Shown: piece after piece, positions 35,841-48,135 of the stretch
Layout of the letters: each line of letters starts with the position of its first letter
Numbering within the stretch: the first letter of the stretch is position 1
NCBI RefSeq assembly: GCF_002078875.1
Contig: NC_034413.1
Location: forward strand, 63,407,594-63,471,593
Direction of reading: 5' to 3'
Length of the DNA stretch: 64,000 nucleotides
DNA from: Numida meleagris
Taxonomy: Eukaryota > Chordata > Aves > Galliformes > Numididae
The notes under the pieces: generated by a model
Told to the model about the DNA's origin: nothing
Database searches by the model: none
Seen by the model: the letters and a program-made list of their open reading frames with translations, nothing else
Program-made: the position numbers and the translations under genes

Positions 35841-38800
35841 CTGATCTTTGTGGTCAGAGAACAACTGTTTCTAAATAGCTCCCATCCAATGTGTCCACAT
35901 TAAGAAGTTGCCCTCTTTGGCAATAGTGGAGAAAGATTAAGAAGCAAGTCATTGTTTTTCTTCTGCTCCTTATTAATATTTCTGTAGACCTTTGGGAACT
36001 GTAATGACTTACAAAAGAGGTACTTTCCTGACCATCAGTTTCTGAACTAGTGTCAGGACCAGATAGTTGTCTCTACAAAAACAGGAAAAGCACTTCTAGC
36101 CTTTACAAGCAGAGGGTGGCTGCCAGATGCGGGGCATGAGGAGTCCATCTGCATTGCAGTAGGAGTACAATATCAGAACAGAGTTCAAAGCAGCAGGATT
36201 AGGTACAGCAAGCAGTGGGCACTACAGTGAAGAGCTGAGGAAAGCCTGCAGGGTTTGAGAAGTATACTGTAATGTGTAAGCATCTATCCACAATGAACTC
36301 TGCGAACACGTTGCCATCAGTACCGACGTTGGGTGGTTTTAAAGCTACTTGTATGAGTTGCAGTTCTATCTTTGGATCCAGAGTAGATGTATGTAGAGGC
36401 AGCAGCTCCAGTGTCATCTATCTCACAAGAAAACATATAGTAGAAACAGAAGAAGCAGCAGTTCCTGAAGCTGGAAAAAATTGTCTAGCTAGTTAGCAGC
36501 AGTTGGTGAAATTCCACTTGCAGTCCTCATGGGTGTATGCACTGGGTTTGGCTCCAGACATGAGCAGTTCCAGTGACTGTTTGCTGCCATATGTTGAGGG
36601 GTAAGGATCCTGGTGTCAACAAATAGCCCAAAGGGTGTTGTCTGCCTCTGAAATCCTTACAGCTGCTGGTTTGTGTAGAGATTAAGCTATTACCTTGCTT
36701 GCTGAGCTCCATAATCTGCTGCTGTCTGTGAGCAAAGCTGATGACTGCTCTCCTGAGAGCTTATCGGTGCCTGAGACACCATAATGATATTCTGAAGCTG
36801 AAATATAGAGAGGGATGTGAGAAGAATGAGGCTTGGACAGAGCCAGAGTGTTGATCTAAATCTTGACAGGAAGCAGGAGGGACTCCAAACGTTTATGAGA
36901 ACCTGTACTTATGTTATAATTAACACCCTTTTCCAGCGTCTCTGTGGCTCAATAGAGTGATCTGGGAATTTTTACTATCTCATCTGCCTTGTCCCTTGTC
37001 TAAATTCACCCTCTCCCCTCTCATAGAGATTTCTCACTAAAATCTGGCAATGGGAAGGATCTGCAGCCTCCAGAAACACCTCTTGGTAGGGGTGAGATCC
37101 ATGATAATTTATCTCTGAAACAGAATTTTCTTTTTTTGCAGTTACTTTCCTGTGTATAGAAGGGGACACTAAAGTAGATATACTCAAAATAAATAAAGGG
37201 ATGAAGTGCTGGAGAGATGACTGCTGAGAACGCCTGCCATAACAGCCACAGTAATAACAAGGTTTGTGAAGCCATTTTACTCCCTGCTCCCTACAATCTC
37301 ATCTCTGTGTACCACTTGTGCTGTGATTTCCAGGGCTGCCTGAGGCTGCCCCTGACTTTTCAATGCCTGCCCAGGCAGGCCTCTGTTTCTCCCCACTATC
37401 ATGACAATCAGCAATGGCAGCAGCCAGCATGGCTGTCCTTGATTCAGGTAAATCATATTATGTGAGGGAGGGCGGGGAATTGTATCCCTTAACAACAGAA
37501 GAAATTGTGTTGAAAACCTAAGAGCAAGCCAAATACACTTTTTGTCTGGTCATAAGTTGTACACTTATTTGGACATCCCAAAGTACAACTATAAGGTGGA
37601 AACTATATAGGAAGTACTGATCTGAGATACTTCTTTGTTGTATAATGTTATAGAGATAAAAATCTGTGGTTTTGATATCTTATTTGCCATGAAACAATGA
37701 ATAAGGAGCTCTGTAAAATGTATCTGCGACATTTTTGCCCACTCCCTGGCTGTGGGTTTTGTCGTCTTTAATGCTGTTTCAGCATTTTCCTGGCTAATAA
37801 GGAGGGGTGTTTTACATCACTTTAGCAAAATGGAACATTGGAATTATATGACTGAAAAATCTATATTGCTATTTTTCATTTTCATTATTACTTTTCCATA
37901 ATTAAGCAATAAATATAAGCCCTGCTGATCTGTATGATTATGGCGAGCTTTCTTGCATACCACAAAGAATGAGAAAAAAGGTAGAAAAAGATTCTAGCTA
38001 CTCTTGGAAAAAGAGAAGATTAAATTTTCACAGGCAAATTTCATTGTTGTGCCAGTTTACCTTGAACTTGTTCAGACCTTTTCCATGTACTTGAGTAGAA
38101 ATTAGTGTCACAGTGCTGGGTGGTCTATTTAAGAGCTTATATAGGCTGCATGTTTTTCCAGTAAATATCATATTGACTTGAAGGTGTTCCTATGACCAAC
38201 AATACTGACAATAAGCAGCTTTAAAGTGCTGCTTCTATCAACAATGAAAATTTCACCCGTCTGTCAAAGTTCTACAAAAACATCAGATTTTTCTGAACCT
38301 CATGTGAGGCCAAATCAAACCTTGAGAGCAAACTGAGAAGGTACTAATTACAATTCCTTTCACAAGGATGCAGCCTGTGGGGTCAACAGCAACTTTAAAC
38401 TACTATGTCCTTCTGTGTGAATACTGGGTACTCAAGTCATTGGAAGACATTGAGACTGTGACCTCTCTGGAGATGTGAGAGAGAGCTGTAAACACTATAG
38501 GTAGGAGCCAAGATAAGGGGAGCATGTTTGTGTGTGCATATGAAGGGTGAGACATTTAGAAAGAGGGCTGAAGAGGTGGAAGAAGGTGGAAGGGATGGGG
38601 AGAACAGGAGCAAGGAACTGTCATGTCTTTTACTGTTTCTTCCATGGCAAAATAGAAATAAAAGGAGGTTACAAAAATAGTAATCCGAACCACAGAATAT
38701 CTCCCCTTGCTATTTAAAGTAGATTGTGTGAGTCATCAGGAGCCGTAATTTTGTAAACAGGCGCAGTGACTACTGTTATGCAGAGAACTAATGAGGAATG

Positions 38801-38978
38801 GTGGATCTGGCTTGGTTAGAACAACATTGCCTTGCAACCTACTGCACTGCATACTCTAAAAGTGTAAAGCTGTGGTCTGGAATTGCAGGAGACTTTAATT
38901 TTGTAGATGAACTTTGGCAAATCATGTCACTTCTCAAAGCTTCTGTTTTACCATCTGAAGGACAGGCAGGATAAGCAT

Positions 38979-39002
38979 GTATATGTGTATATATATATAT
39001 AA
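38979..39002. repeat. (TA)n microsatellite
   Basis: GTATATGTGTATATATATATAT: a short TA repeat with one GT interruption, probably polymorphic. Confidence 0.85.
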
Positions 39003-39469
39003 AAGCACATTGGAAGATAACTGATGACAATTAGGTGGCATCATCATTTATCACATTAAGTATGTTTTATGCAAAGCCATAGCAGAGGATAAACTTCTGT
39101 TCATTATTAAGGACGCAAATTGTTGTCAAAGCTGTAGAAAGCCTTTACTTCTCCTGCATTGCTCCCCTCATTAGACTTTCTGCTCACTGTCGTTAGGACT
39201 GAGTGACAAATCTTTCCATCGATTTCTATGTAATGACAATCAAATTTCTAAGCTTATTTTTTATTCTGTTACTTATTTTTCTTTTTTTTTCTTTTTTAAA
39301 CCAGTGTCATGATTTCTCCCTTTTGTAAAGATGTTATTCTTGTTATGTGGTCTATAAGGCTCCTTAAGTTTGTATTCATCTGTGCTCAGGTCATGTAAGA
39401 ACATGGGGGAAACACAAAAAAAAAACAAACAACAAAACCATGTTTCACTGTGTTTGTAAAGAGGTTTCT

Positions 39470-39625
39470 CTTAAAAGATTTAGACTTGGACTAGATATTA
39501 GGAAGAAATTCTTTACTGTGAGGGTGGTGAGACACTGGAATGGGTTGCCTAGCGAGGTTGTGGATGTCCCCTCCCTGGAACCATTCAAGGCCAGGCTGGA
39601 TGGGTCTCTGAGCAACCTGGTCTAG
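39470..39625 (+). pseudogene. CR1 ORF2 C-terminal fragment
   Basis: An uninterrupted frame gives the last 51 or so residues of CR1 ORF2, with RFRLGLDIRKKFFTVRV, HWNGLPSEVV and LDGSLSNLV before the natural stop (39623-39625). This lies downstream of the reverse transcriptase catalytic core, so the piece is non-functional by truncation even though its frame is intact. Any upstream in-frame methionine is outside the element and fortuitous. Confidence 0.88.
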
Positions 39626-39708
39626 AGGGAGGTGTCCCTGCCTATAGCAGGGGGGTTGGAACTAGATGATCTTAAAGGTCCCTTCCAACCCAAACTATTC
39701 TATGATTT
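39470..39708 (+). mobile_element. CR1 LINE 3' end, plus strand
   Basis: From TTAGACTTGGACTAGATATT to the terminal CTATTCTATGATT, matching CR1 3' ends, including GGGGTTGGAACTAGATGATC and CTTAAAGGTCCCTTCCAACC. An A-rich stretch (39416-39438) precedes it but is not part of the element. The copy is short (about 239 bp) but well preserved and probably younger than the minus-strand copies. Confidence 0.93.
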
Positions 39709-40877
39709 TTATACTTTTCCTACTCAGAGTTCTAGCTAGAAGTTTTCTGCTTATGTTTTGCTTGTGAGTAGGATTCAGTTATAACTGAGAAAAAAACATT
39801 TCAAATGATATCTTCCTTCCTTATGTCTGCGTAGTGGACAACTCCTTAATTTCCAAGCCTACATTTTGTTTTAAAGTTCACTTCTTACAGTATAAAGATC
39901 AGTGATCTTTCAAACTATCAGATTGTATTATTGAAGCTTCCAGAGTACCTCTGCTGCTCTTCTGATAATTGCTGGATTTCCAATAAGTCTAATAGTAACT
40001 GAATTAACTGTGTTCTGGACTGTAAAAATTTTGTAATGGATTTTCTTGTAGTTTTTATTCTTTGGAGTTGTGGAGCTGACTTAGAGATCCTAAAGCTTAC
40101 CTACTGTGTAAGGGTTTACAACCATTAGGTCTTATTTTTATCTTTGTGATATAGATGAAGATCCACTCAATCTCAAAGAATAAAGCATTGTCCATTTTAT
40201 TTTCTCCTTGTGTTGGCTGATGGACATTCCCTGGGGAAAAGAGGAATTTCAGGCCTGCGGGGAATATTATAAAGACTGGGTTTCCTTAGAGAATCTGTTT
40301 GCAATAAAACATAGTAGTTTGCTTTTGAAGCATTGTGTTGCGCAGAACAGGGCGTCTGCATCATAAAGTCTCTGATTAATGAGATTTGAGGTCCTAGGTC
40401 TGGGTTTTAAAGGTATTTTTGTGTTACTCCGCTAAGTATTGCAGCACAGAGGCAGTTTGAATATTAGTAGGGTAGTAGAATCTCAGGATGTTGTGACCTT
40501 TCCAAAAATTCCATCCTCACCCCAATTTACTCTTGGGAATATTAAAATAAGCAATCCATGGGAACACATTTAGGTATTAGGAAGTTTACATTTTCTGATG
40601 AAAAGCTCTTTAAAGAGACCATTTGAGATACTAAAAAACACATTTTCTGAGACTATGCTATTACTACTGAGATGAAAGCATTACTAGAATGCCTGATTCG
40701 TTTGTAGACAATTGCCATTAGAGAAACCTTTGATCTCTCTGGTAATTCTTCATTCTTCAAGATTTTTCCATTGCTCCTGTAAATCTTCCAGGATGTATGA
40801 CACTGTCTCTTCCTCTTCTGATATGATAATTCTTAAGTCCTTTTTCTGATCTGGGACTAAGTCACTGATAGGAACGC

Positions 40878-40934
40878 TGTGTGTGTGTCTCTGAATATTA
40901 TGTGTGTAATATATATAATACATTATGCGTGTAT
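40878..40934. repeat. TG/TA low-complexity stretch
   Basis: TGTGTGTGTGT, then TATTATGTGTGTAATATATA. This is mixed purine-pyrimidine alternation of the short, imperfect microsatellite type. Confidence 0.7.
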
Positions 40935-42295
40935 TGAATCAGATATTACATTTTCAAGCAATGTTTAGTCTGATATTTATACTCATTCTTATTTATCTCC
41001 TTGTAACCTTCTGAAAAGTAACCGGAAAATATTCCCAGGACTTAATTTGAAAAAGTACTGACGCTGCTCCAAAGGAGCAGACCTTTAACTGCGATGCTGA
41101 AATGTCGGACAGCAACAGGAGATCCTCAGTCCCAACCTTTCATTTAGCATGACTCTGCTTGCTGTGTTCAGATTGATGAGATAACAGCTTGGGATGATAG
41201 TTTCATTACAGTCCCTTGTTGCTTTATTTTTCCTGTTTGTTTGAAAGGTGGCCAAAGCCTCACACAGCATGTTGTCCCATATGTAAAGAAATTAATTCTT
41301 TGTATTTGCATTTCAAGGACACTTATGTTCCATTTCATATGTTTTTTAATTTTATATATTGTGCTATATATTTTGGGCTTGGATGGTGCTAAAGTATCTG
41401 AGCTCAAGCACAAGTTATTGCCCAAGTTCATCCATATTGATTTGTAGAAAATTTGAATAGTTTCTACAGAGAAGTATTTTTGTGCTTTGATAACTTGAGG
41501 AGAGCTGTGGTGAAGGGGTGAATGAGGTAGTGTACCCACATAATGTGTGTGGGGGAGGAAGCAGATGGAATTCATGTAAAAGCATCTTGAAGGACCCAGG
41601 AGGAAGGCAGGTGAACAGAACTACCTTTAACTGATCCCTATGTATTTGCGGAAAGTTCCAAGTAGAGCTTGCTCCTTTGGTCTGATACCGCACGTCTGGA
41701 AGGGAAGAGTTTTTTACCCAGGTTTGAACAGCAAATAACTTCAGCATGTAAGACTTATACCATGTGAGTGCTGAACCTTAGGGCCAGTTCAGACCCAGCA
41801 GAATGGGACTATACCCTCGGTAGTTGACTCTATAACTCATCCTTTAAGCTTTCCTTCTGAGCTGCTCCAGGAACTTAGACTTGCCTGGTTGACTTTTAAC
41901 ATAGGGAATCATAAACAGCTGTAATGTTCTCTTCTTCCAGTTTCCTGCCTCTTCTGCTTCTCTTTTACTCTGAAGCCCACAAGTAGGAAAAGACAGCGAT
42001 CTACAGACTGTGTTCTTCAGGGTTTTCATGTCACAAAGAAATGTGCCTTTTCACAGTAACCACATCCATTGCATGCTGAGGAAGTGGGCACGTGCAGGTG
42101 GCTGGAGAGCAGGCTATGTGTTATATTACAGAAAGAAAAGAAGAGCTGGTGTGGTTCAGACTAGATAACAGCTGACCATGAGATTGCCTTAAGTATGAAT
42201 GGACATTGTTTCAATGCCACCGAAGTCTAAATGCATTTTTCCTGCTGTTTCCTAGCCTTTCTCTTTAGCTCATTTATTCAATACCCTACCAAATA

Positions 42296-42345
42296 CTTTC
42301 CATTCTTTCTTTTTCTTTTTTCTTACTTTCTCTTAGTTTTTTTTA
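42296..42345 (+). repeat. Polypyrimidine tract, (TTTC)n-like
   Basis: Fifty bases that are almost all T and C (CTTTCCATTCTTTCTTTTTC and onward). Low complexity; no acceptor-site exon is recognisable after it. Confidence 0.8.
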
Positions 42346-43924
42346 ACATACTACTTCATTTTTTGGGTCTGCAGTCTTTGCAAATACTAAGCTTGTTATA
42401 ATGATCCTGTTTATGTAGCTTCTATCCTGAAAACAAACTAGAGCAAGCCCATTTGTGTGTGCTGTGCTTAGAAATGTACTCACAGTGTTCTTTCCCTGCT
42501 TTGAATATAACAAGTATAAAATGGCTTCCTTATGGATGTTTTCACCCACTCCTGCGGCATAAAATATTTGTGAAGTGCCATGGGGTATTTATTGTTTCTC
42601 CATGTCAGTCGGTTCTGAATTCACCTGATCACAGAAACTCTGCAGCTCTCACTGCTGTTTCAGCATGAAGTCAGGCTTGTTTAGAAAAAAATAAGGACAG
42701 AAAAAATTTAAATGAACTGTTTTATTCCTGTGGGAATTTGTCTATTTGTCAACACACACATAGACCCGACTGCTGAGTAGCCATTGTAGTGCTGGTCCTG
42801 CCCTTAGGTAACTTCTCTTTGGAAACTTGATGAATTTCATCTTTTCTTCCCACCTTATAAATATCCCTTCAGCATAACCTCTTGAGGCTGCCAGCGCCTC
42901 ATTTCAGGTTCTCAGCAGCGTGCGTACACCAGGGAAGAGGATTTAACCCACCTAACTTGAAGATTATCTAGGCTATGGACAAAGGGGGAAAAAAAAAGGA
43001 AATGAAGAAAAATTGGCAGTGCTGCTATCTTCACAGGGGGGAGATAAATCACAACATAGTCCATTTCTCTTCATCAAGAATGAAGGAAGTGCTTAAAAAT
43101 GCAGCCTTCTGCACTGCTGCTACATGAACTGGATGAGGTACCTCTCACTCACCTCCTCATGGAACAGGTGGGCATTGCATCAGTCCTGGCTGCAGCTCTG
43201 ATCCAGTGTTGTTAAATAGCTCCTAGATTTGTAAGTACAGGATGCCCAGCTATGATTTCTAAGTTTCCCCAGTTTTATCACCTTTTCTTCCTTTATTTAA
43301 GCATTTCCAGTTAGAAGCTGAAGCATTTTCATGCAGATATTCCTTAAACAGCAGGGAAAGAAGGAAGGCAGGCATAAAGTGGACTGGATATTCTATCACT
43401 TGGGAATAACTGGTATGTTTTAATTATCTCAGTTGTTAATGGTTAATTTACTTGCATTAATGTATTTGCTGAATCATCTGTGTTTGAGCTGTTACATAAC
43501 ACAGTGTGGACAGGCAGTGAAACCTCTGCAGAAGTGAACACTGAGCCATAATTACACTTCAGATCACAGGTTTTCAGTGTAAATTTCTTATTTAATGACC
43601 ACATAAAGATAGTTCCATATGAAATATTACTGGGAATTTTGTCAGGGTGCTCTATCCCCATCATAAGAGCTCTTGTATGGTCTTAAAGATCTGTAGAGCT
43701 TTTCAATAGCCTTAAATATTTCCTTAAAAGAGTAGGAAGTGTAGGCCTGTGAGGGTTTATTTAGACCCAGGATCCAAATGCTGGCAAAGTTGAATGGCCT
43801 GGAGCTGTGCATAAACTCAAAAACTCTTCCATTTCCATTTACAATTGAAGACTTGTAACCTCTGTCTTTTGGGATTGCAACATGATGCACCATCACCATG
43901 GTAGCTCTGTGAGCACAGTCTTTC

Positions 43925-44260
43925 ACATAGGAAGTGATTCATCTGGCAAAATGACATTACTTTGAAATTAGTTCAGTATTTAGCATTTAATATTATTCTC
44001 TTTTGCTCTGCAATTAGCTTTTACTAATGCAACATAATCTATTCATAACATTTCTTGAAAATCATAGTAGACATGATTTGAAATGAAACTAAGTCTCTTG
44101 AACTTTTCCTTACATTAATTTGAAATGCCAGCAGGGCACCAGCTGCTGTGAAAATTAATGAATGAGCTATACCAGACTGTCTTTCATTTCATCTGAGTGA
44201 CTTCACACTTAAAGAGCGTATGTGACAAACATTTTCCAACCACACAGGTGATGCTGAAGT
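43925..44260. promoter_or_regulatory. Candidate conserved non-coding element
   Basis: Contains GCAATTAGCTTTTACTAATG, TACATTAATTTGAAATG, the E-box-rich CACCAGCTGCTG, GAAAATTAATGAATGAG and AACCACACAGGTG (Runx-like core plus E-box). The mix of E-boxes and homeodomain cores in non-repetitive DNA is enhancer-like. Not tested; boundaries are approximate. Confidence 0.25.
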
Positions 44261-44914
44261 GAGAGTTTTGCTGCCCATGGGCAGACTGTGGTTCCTGATC
44301 TCTCTGAAAGGATGTTATGGAATACAGCTCACAGTGCGGCAGCTACACTCAGGAAAGTGGTGTTTTTTCTTTTTCCTGAATGCTGAGCAAGTTTTTTCTT
44401 AAAGTATGTGAAATAAGATAGTAAAATTGTACCCAGCTTCTACAGGATTTTTCTATACCAGCACTTAGCTCTTCATTTTGAAAATTTCCAACACGTCATT
44501 GTCAACTTTCCTAAAAGGGAGGGTTCGTTTTTCAGGCCTGAGCTGCAAAAATGCTGTCTAATGCTACTGTGGGTCTGAGCGGAATGAACTTTCACCACAC
44601 AACAGTCTTGTTCAAATCCATGGATCAGGTATTCCCATTGTCCTGTAGAGCTGGGGAGATGGTTGCTCTTACTGGTGAAAGCAGATCTCCTGCGTAACAA
44701 AACATGTTTCTAGAGAGAATAAGGTGAAACTTCTTGACTTCTTAGAAATGCTCACCAGCAAAAAATGCCAAACGCATACAAATAGTTTTCTCAGGTAGTG
44801 CCAATCACTTCATGTCTGTTTAAGCCTAACTGAAGAATTCAGGCCAGTTGTACACTGCTACAAAAAGTGCTGTGCTCTGCCATTGTTCTGTGATAAATTT
44901 CACTTGAGAATTCA

Positions 44915-46020
44915 GGAATTTGGCGTCTCTTTTCTTTCAGACACTATGATATTTACTTGATTGTGCCTCTGCGCTCAACGTTGAAATATCTTTCTATCTG
45001 ATCTATTGAAGTGCGATCCTTATTACCACGTGGCAGCCTTGGCACCATAAGCATGCTGAGCTCACTACTTGTTGGGCACAGTGTGTTGGCTCGGGTGAGA
45101 AGCTCATTTATTTAGTTCCAGCTCAAAGGAGTAAATGTACTCTTTTGTTCCACTGTTGAATCTCTAATAACAGTTGAAAATAAAATCAAATTTTGCGATT
45201 CCTAAAACTGAGACACAATGTTCATTCCTAGAAAACTGATCAAATAAACAATTTTATGTATACCCAAACCAATAATTTTTTATACTCTACAATGCATCCA
45301 TAAAATGAAAAGACTAATTAGTTTTGGACTTGGAATAATGCCAGTGCTTTGCTCTAAGAATTGACTAAACTATGAGATAAAAGTATGGAGCAGATGTATT
45401 CTGGCTGTTGTAATACAAAGGACTTGCAATTTTTTTTCTCTGATGTAGACTTGACATTTAATGAGCATAGCAGCAACGTTATGTGAATAGATACGAGCAG
45501 TGAACTCTGTTTATTGGAAACAAAATAGTAGAATGTTCGGATGCATCTTTTATAAAAAGCAACATGAAGTGGCTTGTAAGCAGCAAGCCCGTGACAGTAT
45601 GCGACTGGTGATGGGCTCAGCTGGACACAGTCAAGCCAGGGCAGATATTTTCACTCTGCATCACGCAGGGCAGTCATTTCTCTGAGCACGCCATGTTTCA
45701 TTCAAGGACAAACAAGGTCTTCTTTTGTGTCATTTTTCATCACTTTTCCAGATAAGTGGTATCCTCACTCTCTGCTTGTTGTCAGACACCAAAGCAGCTT
45801 CAGACATAATTTATGGGCATGATTTATACATCAAAACACCTGCCAAACTGGATGCTTAAAAAGTAAATTTTAGTAGTCTGGGGAGAGGGATATAAATCGC
45901 ATGCATTACAGTGTGATTTTGGGATTGTTTGTTCACAGAGGTTTTAAACTGGCATCTGATTGTGCCTCCTGGAAGCACGACTGTGTAGGTAATTGCACAG
46001 CGCAACACTGATATGCCAGA
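44915..46020. promoter_or_regulatory. CpG-retaining block, candidate regulatory region
   Basis: CpGs are more frequent than in the surrounding desert, for example TGGCGTCTC, GCGCTCAACGTTG, GTGCGATCC, ACCACGTGGC (palindromic E-box CACGTG), and seven CpGs across about 45478-45690. TATAAATCGCATGCATTAC and GGTAATTGCACAGCGCAAC follow near 45890-46005. The short open frame at 45500-45685 has no domain. Either a conserved regulatory cluster or a locally GC-richer patch. Confidence 0.22.
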
Positions 46021-46826
46021 GTGCTGATATAAGGAAAGGTGAGTATACCTTTACATACCAAAGCTGCACTAAGAATCACTTTGATTGCTTAAAACTGCCC
46101 TGACAATAAAAATCATCCCTGAAGAGGAAGGGAAAAGAAGGGGGATATGACTGGGAAACGAATAACCATGAATGAAAAATAAGTTCTTTTTTTTTTTGTT
46201 TTCTTTGGCCTGATGTTAAAAAGTAACTGTGGCAATGCAGAGCTCTTAGATGCCAGCAAGGTCATGGGCTGGAAGGACACAGGATCCTGCAGGGCAAGGG
46301 AAGGGCTGTCCATCTCATTGAGAAGCTAGCAAATCTGCACTAGAGAGTGTTTTTGTGCTTGCATGTCAACTAGTGGCTAGCTAGACAATAAATAGGTTGT
46401 ATTTTATTATTGCTGAGGTTTTCTGAAGGAGTTTTTCTGGGCTGATACAAATTTAATTTTTAACACTTTCCCCTCTAAAATGAAAGAATCTGTTTTTAGA
46501 CTTCACATTCCCCCCCCAAAATGTATTTGGGGATGAGAACGGAAGTAATTTATCTGAAAGTGTCAGCATGAATTATTTCAGTATTTCTCACCTTGTCTCT
46601 GAAGTTTTTTTTCCAGCTGCATGCTTTAGGCATTTTCTCTGTGAATTCCTGAATAGTTTGCTCAATCCAAACTTGAATTTGAAAACAGTAAATCAGCAGA
46701 TATCTGACAAAAATATTTACTGTTCTGTATAGTTCAAGAATATAAACCAATATACGTTCCTAGTACACTACCAGTATTTCAGTACAGATTTTACTGAAAT
46801 CTGTTTTTTTCAGCACCCTATATTAT

Positions 46827-46846
46827 AAAACAAACAAACAAAAACA
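46827..46846 (+). repeat. (AAAC)n short tandem repeat
   Basis: AAAACAAACAAACAAAAACA: a simple tetranucleotide repeat of about four units. Confidence 0.8.
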
Positions 46847-48072
46847 ATCAGGAAAGTCATTAAGATGGGAATTGTCGTCCCTTCAGCTGGTCAGGAGGTG
46901 AAGGCTGTTGAGATGGTGCTGGATAAACATGACATTTCCACTTGTATCTTAGCATTGCCATAGGTAGGGAGTGTTAACAGATCCCTTATTAACCTCAGTG
47001 TTCAGCAGTCGCAATGAGATGGCTGAAACTCCATTCTCATGTTCTCCTAGCTCGTAAGGATAGTTTCAGCTGCTGTGTTTCCAAATTTAGATCTGCAGGA
47101 GACAAAAAAACAGCAGTAGAAATAATAGGTTCCAGACTCCTACACCACTGCTTTGTGATCCTGCTCCAAATTTATCAACCTGCTAGCTTATATAACGCAT
47201 TCTTCATCTGTTATGTTTAACATGTGGTATTTTGCATAAGAAAGAGACTATCGTGTTGCTTTTTCTTCTGAGTTTATCAGAATAACTGCTGCTAACTATT
47301 TCTCACGCTGATTGATTTGCTAGGTCGCATTCTCTGCTTTGTGTCTGCACAAGACTCATGGACCTAAATATGAGCAAAACAAACAGGTTTTGTAAGAGAG
47401 GGACTGCCTCTTCTTCTTAAATTATGGATCCATAAGGCTGAAGCAAGGAACTATTTTGGTCTTGCACAGTATGAATAATGCACATAGTACTGTTATACAC
47501 ATCCTGCATGTTGCGGAGCCAGAACGCATAATATCTTTAATAAACATTCAAAGTGCTCACTATATCTCATCTGAATGTTTTGTTGCAAAAGAAATTGTGA
47601 TCTCAAGGTCATTCAGAGATGCGGGTCTCATTAATATATCCAATTATTTAAGCTTAAACTTATAGCTGTATTATCCCTGGTCTCCATTTGACATAGGCAT
47701 TAGTCAGAACCTCTGGGTACTGTAGGTTCTGTTTAAAAACATGCAAAACGTCCAATTTTTCTGAAAGCAAGAAGAATTGAACAAGAGGTGTATTAACCCT
47801 TGCAGTTCTTGTCCTGTTCCAAACTCTTCTTAACCCCGAATGTTCTCTGTCATATGTACACCCCAGAATTTCTGCTTTCAACTAACTGTCTAATTGTTAC
47901 TTTATCAGGAAAGGAGTAGACATTAAAAGGGCCACTTGTGTTCGAAGGTTTTTTTTAGAAGAGAAATCTCTTTGGTGACTGCAAGAACTGGAAAAGGAGA
48001 CTTTTACTTTCATTAGTGTAACAAATTTATGCATTTCCTTTCTTCCATTGCTTCAGCAATAATTCTTATTAT

Positions 48073-48135
48073 GGAACCATAGATTTTAAGGCCAAACTGG
48101 AACATAACGATAACTTACTCTGACCTTGAGTAAAA
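48073..48135 (-). mobile_element. Old CR1-like 3' fragment (ancient amniote CR1 type)
   Basis: GGAACCATAGATTTTAAGGC followed by a diverged CAAACTGGAACATAACGATA and CTTACTCTGACCTTGAG follows the pattern of ancient CR1 tails shared by reptiles and birds (a reversed terminal octamer, then AATTTTAAGGCCAGAAGGG-like text, then TAGTCTGACCTCC-like text). Divergence is much higher than in the other copies here. The match is by eye over about 60 bp. Confidence 0.55.

Larger units (their letters stand above)
33392..39469. other. Unique non-coding DNA with candidate conserved element
   Basis: No gene recognised. It contains A-rich simple repeats (33439-33451, 34501-34543), the CpG-retaining block near 35.2-35.5 kb, a purine-rich stretch near 38560-38615 and a TA repeat at 38979-39002. 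The antisense pair of open frames at 36199-36496 shows no domain I can name. Confidence 0.5.
39709..48072. other. Unique non-coding DNA with several candidate conserved blocks
   Basis: More than 8 kb with no supported gene. The longest frame (41168-41575, minus, 135 codons) overlaps other frames and shows no domain; in AT-rich DNA of this length a few such frames are expected by chance. Simple tracts: TG/TA at 40878-40934, a pyrimidine tract at 42296-42345, T-rich at 46186-46202 and (AAAC)n at 46827-46846. TAAT-rich and CpG-retaining blocks are listed separately. Confidence 0.5.

Noticed and set aside
36199..36496. Antisense pair of open frames about 72-74 codons each
   Set aside because: I looked for a processed pseudogene but could not match either frame to a known family; the overlap suggests a locally stop-poor patch.
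39416..39438. A-rich tract just before the plus-strand CR1, considered as a poly-A tail
   Set aside because: CR1 does not end in poly-A and the tract is on the 5' side of the fragment. No retroposed body precedes it.
41168..41575. 135-codon minus-strand open frame
   Set aside because: No domain, overlapped by other frames on both strands, no exon-like borders; consistent with chance.
43642..43926. 94-codon minus-strand frame with protein-like composition
   Set aside because: The composition looks less random than most, but I recognise no family and see no splice or retrocopy signature. It is not supported as a gene.
44600..44625. GTTCAAATCC, like a tRNA B-box
   Set aside because: No matching A-box or cloverleaf stems lie upstream; it is a chance match.
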